A stretch of DNA of 64,000 nucleotides from Polyangia bacterium (lineage in GTDB: Bacteria; Myxococcota_A; Polyangia; Nannocystales; Nannocystaceae), in the NCBI GenBank assembly GCA_030430565.1, contig JAUIKS010000020.1:124001-188000 (forward strand). The letters are read 5' to 3'. Positions 16,864 through 24,624 of the stretch are shown here, one piece after another. The number at the start of each line of letters is the position of its first letter. Position 1 is the stretch's first letter. The position numbers and the translations under genes were made by a program. The notes below the pieces were generated by a model, which worked only from the letters and a program-made list of their open reading frames with translations, was not told the origin of the DNA and ran no database searches.

Positions 16864-17823
16864 CTAGAAGCGGCCGGTGAGCACGAGGCCGCCCTGGTCG
16901 CCGGTGAACACGGGCGCGAGCCGCAGGCGCGCGGTCTCCTCGTCGTCGGCGCCGCCGGCCTGCTTGCGCTTCTTGAGGCCGACCACCAGCAGCGCGACGC
17001 CGGACGCGAGGCCGGCGACGCCGACGCCGACGCCGACGAAGGCGAGCGTGTTGCCGAGCTTGCCCTTCTTGTCCACCTCGTCGAAGGTCGTGCCGTAGAC
17101 GAGCGGGTCGTTGACCTGGTTCTGGGCGCTGGCCCCCATCCCGACGCCGGCCCCCATGACGCCGAGGCCGGCGACGCCGACGGCGGTCAACACGGAGCCC
17201 GCGATGACCATCCCGGTGCCAGGCTTGAGCCCTTTCTTCTCGGGCTCGGGCTCGGGCTCGGGCTCGGCGTTCTGCTCCGCCTCGATCTCGGCGATCAGCG
17301 CCTCGGAGCTGGCGATGAGGTCTTTGGCGCGATCGATCTGGGTCGAGATGTCATCTTCGACCAGGTACTGATGGCCCTTGTCCGCGCGCTCGCCGAGCAG
17401 GAAGTAGAGGACGTCGAGGCCGACGCGGGCCTCCTCGATGCCGCGCTCGACGGTCTCGATGTCGCGGGCCTCGTCGCCGGCGATCTTGTAGCTCTCGGCC
17501 GCGTCCACGAACAGGACCGGATCGCCGAGCTTGCGCGCCTCCCTGCCGAGCGCCTCGGCGGCGCCGCTGGGATCGCCGGCGTCCTGCAGGATCTTGGCCT
17601 TGTCGCGCACGATGCCGCGCTGGGACTCGGCCTTCTCCGGCGTCAGCGTCAGCGCGCTCTTCTTCTTTTTCTTCTTCTTGGCGAGCAGGTAAGCGGCGCC
17701 AGGGTCGAAGCTCGCGGCGGTGCCGTGCACCGGCCACGCGAGGATCGAGAGCGAGACGACGAGCGCCACGGGCCACGATCCTCGACGCCGACAGCATACG
17801 TTGATCGAACGCTGCGTTTTCAC
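16864..17823 (-). CDS. TPR-like envelope protein with two C-terminal membrane segments
   Basis: 319 residues from a GTG at 17823. The N terminus has a signal or anchor helix (residues about 17-36), then a KKKKKKK run, a helical region with TPR-like spacing (about 55-175; e.g. QRGIVRDKAKILQDAGD, LGREARKLGD), an acidic EPEPEPEPE linker, and two Gly/Ala-rich transmembrane segments (about 195-225 and 260-285) before a basic KKRK and a C-terminal strand. This layout recurs in myxobacterial genes encoded near PEGA proteins and Ser/Thr kinases and matches the smaller protein at 37825-38595. Function unknown; an assembly or scaffold role in the envelope is only inferred. A TAGCGT box lies 6 nt before the start. 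Confidence 0.6.
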   Translation of the reverse strand: MKTQRSINVCCRRRGSWPVALVVSLSILAWPVHGTAASFDPGAAYLLAKKKKKKKSALTLTPEKAESQRGIVRDKAKILQDAGDPSGAAEALGREARKLGDPVLFVDAAESYKIAGDEARDIETVERGIEEARVGLDVLYFLLGERADKGHQYLVEDDISTQIDRAKDLIASSEALIAEIEAEQNAEPEPEPEPEKKGLKPGTGMVIAGSVLTAVGVAGLGVMGAGVGMGASAQNQVNDPLVYGTTFDEVDKKGKLGNTLAFVGVGVGVAGLASGVALLVVGLKKRKQAGGADDEETARLRLAPVFTGDQGGLVLTGRF

Positions 17824-17829
17824 GAGGTC

Positions 17830-17835
17830 ACGCTA
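17830..17835 (-). promoter_or_regulatory. Putative -10 element (TAGCGT), leaderless type
   Basis: On the minus strand TAGCGT is followed by GACCTC and the GTG start at 17823 (6-nt spacing). This supports the GTG start. Confidence 0.35.
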
Positions 17836-17972
17836 CCAGCCGCATGATCGAATGACAATCATCTCAGCGCGACACGGTTCGCGAGCCGCCTTCGCTTGCC
17901 GAGCTCGCGGCGTGTTGTGGTATGGTGATTACCCGTTGGCGTTGAGCTCGCGCCGACGGATGGAGGTCACGC

Positions 17973-18377
17973 GTGTCGCCTGCAAGCATCACGGATCGAG
18001 GTCTTACCGGCGCCACGAACCGGCGCCCTCGCAACCGCTGGGGTTGGACGAAGACCGCCCTAGTAGGCGTCTGCGCGGCGTTCCTCGCGTCTTGCTACAC
18101 GGGCGGAGAGCGCGAGAAAGAGGCTCCTCCGGGCTACCCTGGCGGGCAGTGTGTTGATCGCGGCCAGCCGACCTGTGAGGACCCCGCCTGGGTCTGCGTC
18201 GACGGCGGCTTCTGCATGGACACCAGCGATCCGTGCAACGGGGTGTTCTGCGGCGGCTTCGGTAGTTGCTTCCTCAACGATCAGCAGCTGCCCTACTGCG
18301 ACTGCGACGACGGCTACAACAACGAGCGCTACACGCTGTACTGCGAGCCCGACTCCGGCGCGCTGCCTGAGATGTAG
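17973..18377 (+). CDS. EGF-like Cys-rich lipoprotein
   Basis: 134 residues from a GTG with GGAGG 7 nt upstream. A basic N-terminal region precedes the lipoprotein signal ALVGVCAAFLASCYTGG (lipidated Cys at about residue 41). The rest carries twelve or so cysteines; DPCNGVFCGGFGSCFLND followed by CDCDDGY is the pattern of an EGF-like domain. Such proteins are exposed on the outer membrane of myxobacteria; the partner is unknown. It is transcribed divergently from the TPR-like gene and precedes the acyltransferase gene, which has its own promoter-like sequence. Confidence 0.65.
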   Translation: MSPASITDRGLTGATNRRPRNRWGWTKTALVGVCAAFLASCYTGGEREKEAPPGYPGGQCVDRGQPTCEDPAWVCVDGGFCMDTSDPCNGVFCGGFGSCFLNDQQLPYCDCDDGYNNERYTLYCEPDSGALPEM

Positions 18378-18434
18378 GGACGCGCGAGCGCGGAGGCGCT
18401 CGTTCGCGCGCGCGCGACCACCCGCGGCGGTGGT

Positions 18435-18462
18435 TTGCTGTAGCGGGCAGGCGGCGTATGCT
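18435..18462 (+). promoter_or_regulatory. Putative promoter TTGCTG-N16-TATGCT for the acyltransferase operon
   Basis: TTGCTG at 18435-18440 and TATGCT at 18457-18462 are 16 nt apart, and the ATG follows at 18474, 11 nt after the -10. The 5' leader would be only a few nucleotides long. Confidence 0.5.
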
Positions 18463-18473
18463 GGCGTCCGTCC

Positions 18474-20198
18474 ATGCGACCTGTACTCAAGCTATTGAAG
18501 CAGCGGGTTCTGCAAGTTCGTCCGCAGCTGCCGAACTTCCCCGGGCGCGCGGCCAAGCCCGGCGACCCGCCTGTCTTCAGCTTCAACGAGCAGCGCGCCA
18601 GCGTGATGGAGGCGGTCACGCGACGGATCGTCAGCCGCTACAAGAGCCGCGATCCGCAGGAGCTGCTCTACCTATTAAGCGACGCCGCCAACACCGAGGT
18701 GCGACGGCTCGCGTCCCAGAAAGACGCGGAGGCCGAGCTCGAGATCAGCGCGTGGCGGAAGCTGCTTCGCTCCGTCGGGCGCATGCGGCACGAGGAGCGC
18801 GTAAACGCGCTCGAGCGGATCTGCGCGCAGATGTCCGGCGACGTCGCCGGCAACTTCGATCCGCGCGTGTACAATATCGCGCTTCGAATCGTCCCCGGCA
18901 TGCTCAGCGGCGTCATGAGCCCGGGGACCTTCCCGCGTCAGCTCCTGCAGCCTGGCTGGCCGCAGCTCGACTCGCTGATCAAGGTCGAGGGCCCGATCGA
19001 GCGCCTGCGTAAGCTCGCGAAGATCGGGACCTTCATCTTGGTGCCGACGCACTCGTCGAACCTCGACTCGGTGGCGCTCGGTTACGCGCTCGCGCGCGAG
19101 CGCCTGCCGCCGGTGGTCTACGGCGCGGGCAAGAACCTGTTCACCAACCCGATCATCAGCTTCTTCATGCACAACCTCGGCGCCTACCGCGTCGACCGCC
19201 GGGTCAAGGCGCGGCTCTACAAAGAGGTGCTGAAGGGCTACTCGACCGAGATTATTCGCCGCGGCTATCACAGCCTGTTCTTCCCCGGCGGCACGCGCTC
19301 GCGCTCGAACATGATCGAGAAGCACCTCAAGCTCGGGCTCGCGGGGACCGCGGTCTCGGCCTTCGCCGAGAGCCAGCTCGAGGGCAACACGCGCCCGGTG
19401 TTCTTCGTCCCGGTCACGATCAACTACCCGCTCGTGCTCGAGGCCGAGACGCTGATCGATGACTACCTCAAGGGCGCCGGCCAGTCGCGCTACATCATCA
19501 CCGACGACGAGTTCTCGCAGGTCGATCGAATGCTCGCCTTCCTCAAGAAGGTGCTCGTGATGCGCAGCGGCGCGGTGCTCCGCTTCGCCGAGCCGCTCGA
19601 TCCCTTCTGCAACCCCGTCGACGAGCTCGGCCGCTCGCTCTCGCCGAGCGGGCGCCCGATCGATCCGGGGACCTACGTGCAGCGCGGCGGCGCGCCGGTG
19701 CTCGACGAGGTCCGCGACAAGGGCTACACGCGCGAGCTCGGCGAGGTCCTGCCGAACATCTACCGGCGCGAGACCGTGGTCCTGTGGACGCACCTCGTGG
19801 CGCACGTGCTGTACCGCTTCCTCGTGCTGCGCACGCCGGACCGTGATCTCTTCACGCGCCAGCGAGTGCGCTACGAGGCGATGCGGCGCGATCGCTTGAT
19901 CCGCGAGGTCGGGCTCGCGCAGAGCAAGCTGATCGAGCTCGAGCTCGACGACCAGGTTCGGCTCGGCGCGTCGATCCGCAGCGAGCCGCCCGCGCGGCTC
20001 GTCGACGAGGCGCTCGACGCCTGGTCCGGCTATCACACGCGGCCGATCGTGAAGGAGGAGGGAGACGCGGTGCGGATCTTGGACCCCAACCTGCTGCTGT
20101 TCTATCAGAACCGGGTCGTCGACTTCGCCGAGGCGCTGGCGACCCCCGAGACGGCCGCGGCCGCGCGCACGATCGCGGCGATGGGGGAGGGCCGATGA
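18474..20198 (+). CDS. Glycerol-3-phosphate acyltransferase-like protein (PlsB/PlsC superfamily)
   Basis: 574 residues. It carries the acyltransferase motifs in order: PTHSSNLDS (the H-x4-D catalytic pair, about residues 186-194), GAYRVDRR, FFPGGTRSRSN and FFVPVTINYP. These belong to the membrane-associated enzymes that acylate glycerol-3-phosphate or lysophosphatidate at the start of phospholipid synthesis. In motif III the usual Glu (PEGT or VEGG) is Gly, a variation I cannot evaluate. The flanking N-terminal and C-terminal regions of about 180 and 200 residues match PlsB-type rather than short PlsC-type proteins. The stop overlaps the start of the GpsA-like gene by 4 nt, which links acyl transfer to glycerol-3-phosphate metabolism. 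Confidence 0.75.
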   Translation: MRPVLKLLKQRVLQVRPQLPNFPGRAAKPGDPPVFSFNEQRASVMEAVTRRIVSRYKSRDPQELLYLLSDAANTEVRRLASQKDAEAELEISAWRKLLRSVGRMRHEERVNALERICAQMSGDVAGNFDPRVYNIALRIVPGMLSGVMSPGTFPRQLLQPGWPQLDSLIKVEGPIERLRKLAKIGTFILVPTHSSNLDSVALGYALARERLPPVVYGAGKNLFTNPIISFFMHNLGAYRVDRRVKARLYKEVLKGYSTEIIRRGYHSLFFPGGTRSRSNMIEKHLKLGLAGTAVSAFAESQLEGNTRPVFFVPVTINYPLVLEAETLIDDYLKGAGQSRYIITDDEFSQVDRMLAFLKKVLVMRSGAVLRFAEPLDPFCNPVDELGRSLSPSGRPIDPGTYVQRGGAPVLDEVRDKGYTRELGEVLPNIYRRETVVLWTHLVAHVLYRFLVLRTPDRDLFTRQRVRYEAMRRDRLIREVGLAQSKLIELELDDQVRLGASIRSEPPARLVDEALDAWSGYHTRPIVKEEGDAVRILDPNLLLFYQNRVVDFAEALATPETAAAARTIAAMGEGR

Positions 20199-21133
20199 GC
20201 GGCGCGCTCTCGATCCTCGGCGGCGGCGCGTTCGGCTGGGCGCTCGCGGACGCGGCGGTCCGCTCGAATTGCGAGGTGACGCTTTGGACACGTCGCGCCG
20301 ATCAGCCCGCGCGCCCCGGCGTCACGATCACCGATCGGCTCGCGGACGCGGCGGCGCACGACCTGGTGTTCTTCGCGATCCCCTCGCCCTTCGTCGCCGG
20401 CGTCGCGCGCGAGCTCGGCGGACAGCTCGACGGCTCGCACCGCCTCGTGCACATCAGCCGCGGCGTCGTCGCGGACGGGCACGAGCCGCGGACGCTCACC
20501 CAGGTGCTGCGCGCGACCACGCCGTGCCGCCGGATCGGCGCGCTCGCCGGCCCGATCATCGCGCGCGCGCTCGCGGAGGGAGACGCGAGCGCGGGCGTCG
20601 TCGGCTCGCTGTTCCCCGAGATCCACGAGGCCGTGCACGACGTGTTCTCCGGCCAGCGCCTGCACGTGTTCGGGACCGACGACGTGCTCGGCGTCGAGCT
20701 CGCCTCCTCGATGGTCAGCCTGCTCTCGATGGCGATCGGCTACGGCCTCGAGGTGGGGATGGGGCCCGCGACCCTAGCGATGGTCGCGACCCGCGGGATG
20801 AACGAGGCCGCGCGCCTGGGCGCTCGCTTCGGCGCGCGGGCCGAGACCTTCCACGGCCTCGCGGGCCTCGGCGATCTGCTCGCCGCGTTCTCCGGCGACG
20901 GTCGGCCTGAGCTCGAGGTCGGACGTCTGTTCGCCAAGGGCGTCGCGCCGGACGAGGTCGACAAGCAGGTCGGCGCGCGCATCGAGGGGCTGCGGACCGC
21001 GCGCTGGATCGCCAAGCACGTCGCGCGCACCGGCGCGCGCCTGCCCGTGCTGCAGATCCTCGCCGACGTCTTCCGCGGTCGCACGCGCGCCGATCAGGCG
21101 CTCGACGCCCTGATGGCCCGGGGGGCGCGGTGA
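20195..21133 (+). CDS. Glycerol-3-phosphate dehydrogenase (GpsA)-like protein lacking catalytic lysines
   Basis: 312 residues, matching GpsA along its length: Rossmann loop LGGGAFGWALADA, TRGMNEAARLG and FHGLAGLGDLLA (the GLAGxGDL motif). However the position of the first conserved Lys (ATKG in GpsA) is Arg (ISRG, residue 89), and the catalytic Lys of the ALKN motif is Val174 in ASSMVS; the GPSFA loop reads GPIIA. It is therefore a diverged paralogue that may bind nucleotide without the standard reaction, or use another substrate. The gene overlaps plsB-like by 4 nt (ATGA) and the Nramp-like gene by 4 nt (GTGA), showing translational coupling. A GGGGGAGGG ribosome-binding site precedes the ATG. 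Confidence 0.75.
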   Translation: MSGALSILGGGAFGWALADAAVRSNCEVTLWTRRADQPARPGVTITDRLADAAAHDLVFFAIPSPFVAGVARELGGQLDGSHRLVHISRGVVADGHEPRTLTQVLRATTPCRRIGALAGPIIARALAEGDASAGVVGSLFPEIHEAVHDVFSGQRLHVFGTDDVLGVELASSMVSLLSMAIGYGLEVGMGPATLAMVATRGMNEAARLGARFGARAETFHGLAGLGDLLAAFSGDGRPELEVGRLFAKGVAPDEVDKQVGARIEGLRTARWIAKHVARTGARLPVLQILADVFRGRTRADQALDALMARGAR

Positions 21134-22407
21134 GCGAGGCGCCGGGGCGTCGCGGCCTGCTGAAGGCGCTTGGCCCCGGGTTCATGTTCGCTGGGACAGC
21201 CGTCGGCGTCTCGCATCTCGTGCAGTCGACGCGGGCGGGGGCGGTCTACGGCCTCGCGCTCATCGGCCTCGTGATCGCCGCCAACGTGTTCAAGTACCCG
21301 GCCTTCTCGTTCGCGCCGCGCTACGCCGCCGCGACCGGCACGAGCCTGCTCGAGGCCTACCGCCGGCAGGGGCGCTGGGCGCTGGTGCTCTACGGCCTCT
21401 TGACCCTGGGCACGATGTTCACGGTCCAGGCCGCGGTCACGATCGTGACCGCCGGGCTCGCGGTCGCGCTGTTCGGCAAGGGCCTCTCGCTGCTCGTCTA
21501 CGCCGGGATCATCACGATCATCGCGGGCGCGATCGCGGGCCTCGGCCAGTTCAAGGCGCTCGATCGGATCGTCAAGGTCATCGTCGTCGTCCTGACGGTC
21601 GCGACGCTGCTGGCGACCGCGCTCGCGCTGCCCAAGATCGACTGGAGCGCGGCCCAGTGGGCGCTGCCGCGCGAGGCCTGGGACGTGAAGACGATCATGT
21701 TCTGCGCCGCGCTCGTCGGCTGGATGCCGACGGCCTTCGACATCTCGGTCTGGCACTCGCTGTGGACGCTCGCGCGGCGCGACGAGACCGGGCACGCGCC
21801 CAGCGTGCGCGAGGTGCTGTTCGATTTTAACGTCGGCTACATCGGCACCGCGATCCTGGCGCTGTGCTACGTCACGCTCGGCGCCGCGGTCATGCACGGC
21901 TCAGGCGTGCCGCTGGCCGCGAGCGCGGGGGCCTTCGCGCAGCAGGTCATCGACCTCTACACCGCCAACCTCGGCGCCTGGAGCCGCCCCGTGATCGCCG
22001 TGTGCGCCTTCGGGGTCATGTGCTCGACCGTGCTCACCGTCGTCGACGGCTTCCCGCGCGCGCTCAACGGGCTGTACGCGCGCTTCCGCGGCCCCGAGGA
22101 CCCGACCGCCAGCCGTCAGGATCGCGCCAGCCGTGAGTACTGGGTGTTCCTCGTCATCCTCGCCGCGGGCTCGCTCCTCGTGATCGCGCAGTTCCTCAAG
22201 AGCCTCAAGGCGCTCGTCGACCTGGCGACGATCCTCTCGTTCTTGACCGCGCCGATGCTGGCCTGGCTCAACCACCGCGCGATCCATGGCGACGAGGTCC
22301 CGGCCGCGCACCGACCGAGCGCGGGCATGACCGCGTTCAGCTGGATCAGCATCGCCGCGCTCTCGGCCTTCGCGCTGTACTTCTTGTGGCTGCGCTTTGG
22401 GGCATGA
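21130..22407 (+). CDS. Nramp-family-like transporter, atypical metal-binding motif
   Basis: 425 residues with about eleven hydrophobic segments in the LeuT-like arrangement. It starts SEAPGRRGLLKALGPGFMFAG, as Nramp proteins do, but the DPGN motif of helix 1 is replaced by VGVSHLVQST, and the Met-Pro-His of helix 6 appears as GWMPTAFDIS. These two helices bind the metal in canonical Nramp, so substrate and ion coupling probably differ. The same variant sequence GVSHLVQSTRAG is, to my knowledge, conserved in a subgroup of bacterial Nramp-like proteins. It is the last gene of the acyltransferase operon, coupled by a GTGA overlap, and converges with the 22416-22895 gene after 8 nt. Confidence 0.7.
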   Translation: MSEAPGRRGLLKALGPGFMFAGTAVGVSHLVQSTRAGAVYGLALIGLVIAANVFKYPAFSFAPRYAAATGTSLLEAYRRQGRWALVLYGLLTLGTMFTVQAAVTIVTAGLAVALFGKGLSLLVYAGIITIIAGAIAGLGQFKALDRIVKVIVVVLTVATLLATALALPKIDWSAAQWALPREAWDVKTIMFCAALVGWMPTAFDISVWHSLWTLARRDETGHAPSVREVLFDFNVGYIGTAILALCYVTLGAAVMHGSGVPLAASAGAFAQQVIDLYTANLGAWSRPVIAVCAFGVMCSTVLTVVDGFPRALNGLYARFRGPEDPTASRQDRASREYWVFLVILAAGSLLVIAQFLKSLKALVDLATILSFLTAPMLAWLNHRAIHGDEVPAAHRPSAGMTAFSWISIAALSAFALYFLWLRFGA

Positions 22408-22415
22408 CGCGAGCG

Positions 22416-22895
22416 TCAGCCGCGATCGACGTCGACGAGCACCAGCCAGTCGCCGTCGTCGCGGCGCGCGAGCACCCCGAGCAGGCGCAGGTGATGCGAG
22501 ACCAGCCGGACCGGCAGCAGCGAGTCGAGCGGCACGCCGAGCGCGTCCGCGACGAGCTCCGCCCCGCCGCCGGGCTTGTCGAGGTAACCGCCGAACAGCT
22601 TCCGCGTCATCGCGTTCTCCGGGAGAAAGCCGCGATCGAGCAGAAACAGCCCGTCGGCGCCGCCGCGGCTGCGCGCGCGCGCCTCGTCGAAGCCGTACGC
22701 GGCGTTCTTGAGCGCGGTCAGCAGCTGCGGGTTGTTCCACAGGCCGGCCTTACGCGCGCGCTTACGCAGCCGCTCGGTGAGGCAGAGCTGCAGCGGGCCA
22801 GCGCGGGTGTCAAAGCGCGTCACGACGACGAAGACGCTCGCCGAGAGCCGGGGCGTGGCCTCACGCACCGCCTCGCGCAGCGCCGAGAGCTCCAT
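22416..22895 (-). CDS. Hypothetical protein downstream of the FadL-type gene
   Basis: 159 residues, no signal peptide or membrane segment. The sequence is mixed alpha/beta by appearance, with ASVFVVVTRFDTRAGPLQL near residue 20 and ending DGDWLVLVDVDRG. I recognise no family. It lies 21 nt downstream of the FadL-type porin gene on the same strand, so it is probably its operon partner. Codon use is like its neighbours and it is the only minus-strand frame in this stretch with a reasonable protein composition. Confidence 0.55.
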   Translation of the reverse strand: MELSALREAVREATPRLSASVFVVVTRFDTRAGPLQLCLTERLRKRARKAGLWNNPQLLTALKNAAYGFDEARARSRGGADGLFLLDRGFLPENAMTRKLFGGYLDKPGGGAELVADALGVPLDSLLPVRLVSHHLRLLGVLARRDDGDWLVLVDVDRG

Positions 22896-22916
22896 CGCGT
22901 CCGTCGTCTCGTCTGC

Positions 22917-24446
22917 TCAGAAGCGCTTGCGCGCGTGCAGGCCGAGCGTGGCGATGAACAGCCTGTAGATGCCGTTGCCGAGGTCGTACTCTGAGGTGGT
23001 GACCAAGCGCGGCAGGATGCCCTGGAAGCGCGCGTCGCCGTAGACGGTCCACTTCTCGTTGACCTCGAAGCCGAGGCCGAGCGCGCCGAGCAGGCGGTGG
23101 CCGTCGATCGAGGCGAGGTCGACCGTGGAGTCGGGAGAGACCGGGGACATGTAGCCGAAGCTGCCGGAGCCGAGCAGGCGATCGGTGATGCGCATGCGGA
23201 AGGCGCCCTCGGCCCACACCGTGTGGTTCCAGTCGCGCTTGAGCGCGACGACCGCGGTCTCGCCGAGGCCGAGCGGCTCCTGCACCAGATCCGGCGACGT
23301 CATCGTGACGTCGAAGCTCTGGACCTGGCCGTAGAACGACATCTGGACGAAGCCGTCGAGGCGGTACTTCTCGTTGATGTCGAAGGCGGCGCCCAAGGTC
23401 AGGCGCTTGGGCAGCATGAACTCGAGGACGACGTCGCCGTTGACCTGACGCGGGAACTTGACGCCCTGGCCGGCGAGGTCGTCGGTGAAGAAGGTCGTGT
23501 CGTCGTGGCCGTAGACGCTGACCATGTCGACCGCGACGTCGCCCTTGAACTTCATGGGCGTGCTGTGCTCGTAGGCCAGGTTGATGCCGAAGCGCTTGGT
23601 CGGCTGCGCCGCGATGCCGGCGTTGAAGGTGACCATGTGCGACCAGGCGTTCTTGATCGAGAGCGGGCGCGCGAGCGTGTCGAGCTCGCGGACCTCGGTC
23701 GGCGCGTCGGCGCCGAAGTCGTTGGGCTGGCCGAGGTTCTCGAGGCCGTCGCCGAGCACGTCGACCGCGGCGAAGTCCTGGACCTTCGAGAGCTCGGCGA
23801 AGCCGAGCACGTAGGAGACGCCCGCGCCGAACGAGAGGAAGTCGGCGGCCTTGACCGCGAGCGAGAGCGTGGGCTTACCCGCGAGGATCATCGCCTCCTG
23901 GACCTGGAAGCGCTGCGGGCCGTCCTTGGGCATCTTGAGGATCACGGCCGAGGGGGCGTAGACGCCGCCGCCGATCGTGAGGCGGTCTTTGATGACGGGG
24001 ACCGCGAAGAACAGGTTGCCGGTCGCGGCGATCGGGAAGCTGCTGCTGACTTTCTCGTGCGTCTGCACGCGGCTCGGGTCGATCGCGCCGGCGTTGATCG
24101 CCGACTGCTGGGTGTAGTGGAGCGAGTCGGCGGTCTGGTAGGGCCCGTACTGGTAGCGCTGGTAGCTGATGACCGGGATCACGAGCGCGCCGCCGAAGAT
24201 GACCTCGGGGCGCTCGAGGAAGCCGAGCTGACCCGGGTTCCAGTACACGCCGGCGGAGTCGCGCGCGGAGGGGCTGGACTGCTCGTGGCCGATGACCGGC
24301 GCGTCGAGCCCCGACGCCCTGGCTTCCTGGACAGGTGTCAACAGGAAGGTCGCGGTCGCGGCCGTGGTCACGGCGGCGACGAGGGTCGTCGACGTGAGCG
24401 CGCGGGTCCTCGAGGAGCGTGTGCGTGGCTGACTTGACCGAAGCAT
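22917..24446 (-). CDS. FadL/OmpP1 (toluene_X) family outer-membrane transporter
   Basis: 509 residues from the ATG at 24446, with a long basic N-terminal region and a signal peptide ending near ARASGLDAPVIG. The opening of the mature protein, AGVYWNPGQLGF, is the typical N-terminal plug segment of FadL proteins (SAAVYNPAGLA-like). The rest is a beta barrel with motifs such as FGINLAYEHSTPMKFKGD and FGAGVSYVLGF, and the C terminus ends in RKRF. FadL proteins take up long-chain fatty acids or hydrocarbons through the outer membrane. The neighbouring operon concerns phospholipid precursors, which would fit fatty acid uptake, but it is transcribed toward this one. A TACACT box on the minus strand lies 36 nt upstream. 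Confidence 0.75.
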   Translation of the reverse strand: MLRSSQPRTRSSRTRALTSTTLVAAVTTAATATFLLTPVQEARASGLDAPVIGHEQSSPSARDSAGVYWNPGQLGFLERPEVIFGGALVIPVISYQRYQYGPYQTADSLHYTQQSAINAGAIDPSRVQTHEKVSSSFPIAATGNLFFAVPVIKDRLTIGGGVYAPSAVILKMPKDGPQRFQVQEAMILAGKPTLSLAVKAADFLSFGAGVSYVLGFAELSKVQDFAAVDVLGDGLENLGQPNDFGADAPTEVRELDTLARPLSIKNAWSHMVTFNAGIAAQPTKRFGINLAYEHSTPMKFKGDVAVDMVSVYGHDDTTFFTDDLAGQGVKFPRQVNGDVVLEFMLPKRLTLGAAFDINEKYRLDGFVQMSFYGQVQSFDVTMTSPDLVQEPLGLGETAVVALKRDWNHTVWAEGAFRMRITDRLLGSGSFGYMSPVSPDSTVDLASIDGHRLLGALGLGFEVNEKWTVYGDARFQGILPRLVTTSEYDLGNGIYRLFIATLGLHARKRF

Positions 24447-24624
24447 GGGCGAGTGTCGACGTCGGGCGACGTCGCGGCGCCCAGTGTAGGCCAGCATCGC
24501 CCGAAAAAGCCAGCAGAAGCCTGTTTCACCCCGCTTACGAGGACGTCAGCCCCGCGCTCGCCGAGCGCGCGCGGACCCGCGAGCTGCGGCGGGCTCAACG
24601 GGTCTTAGAAGGTCTCAACGAGGC

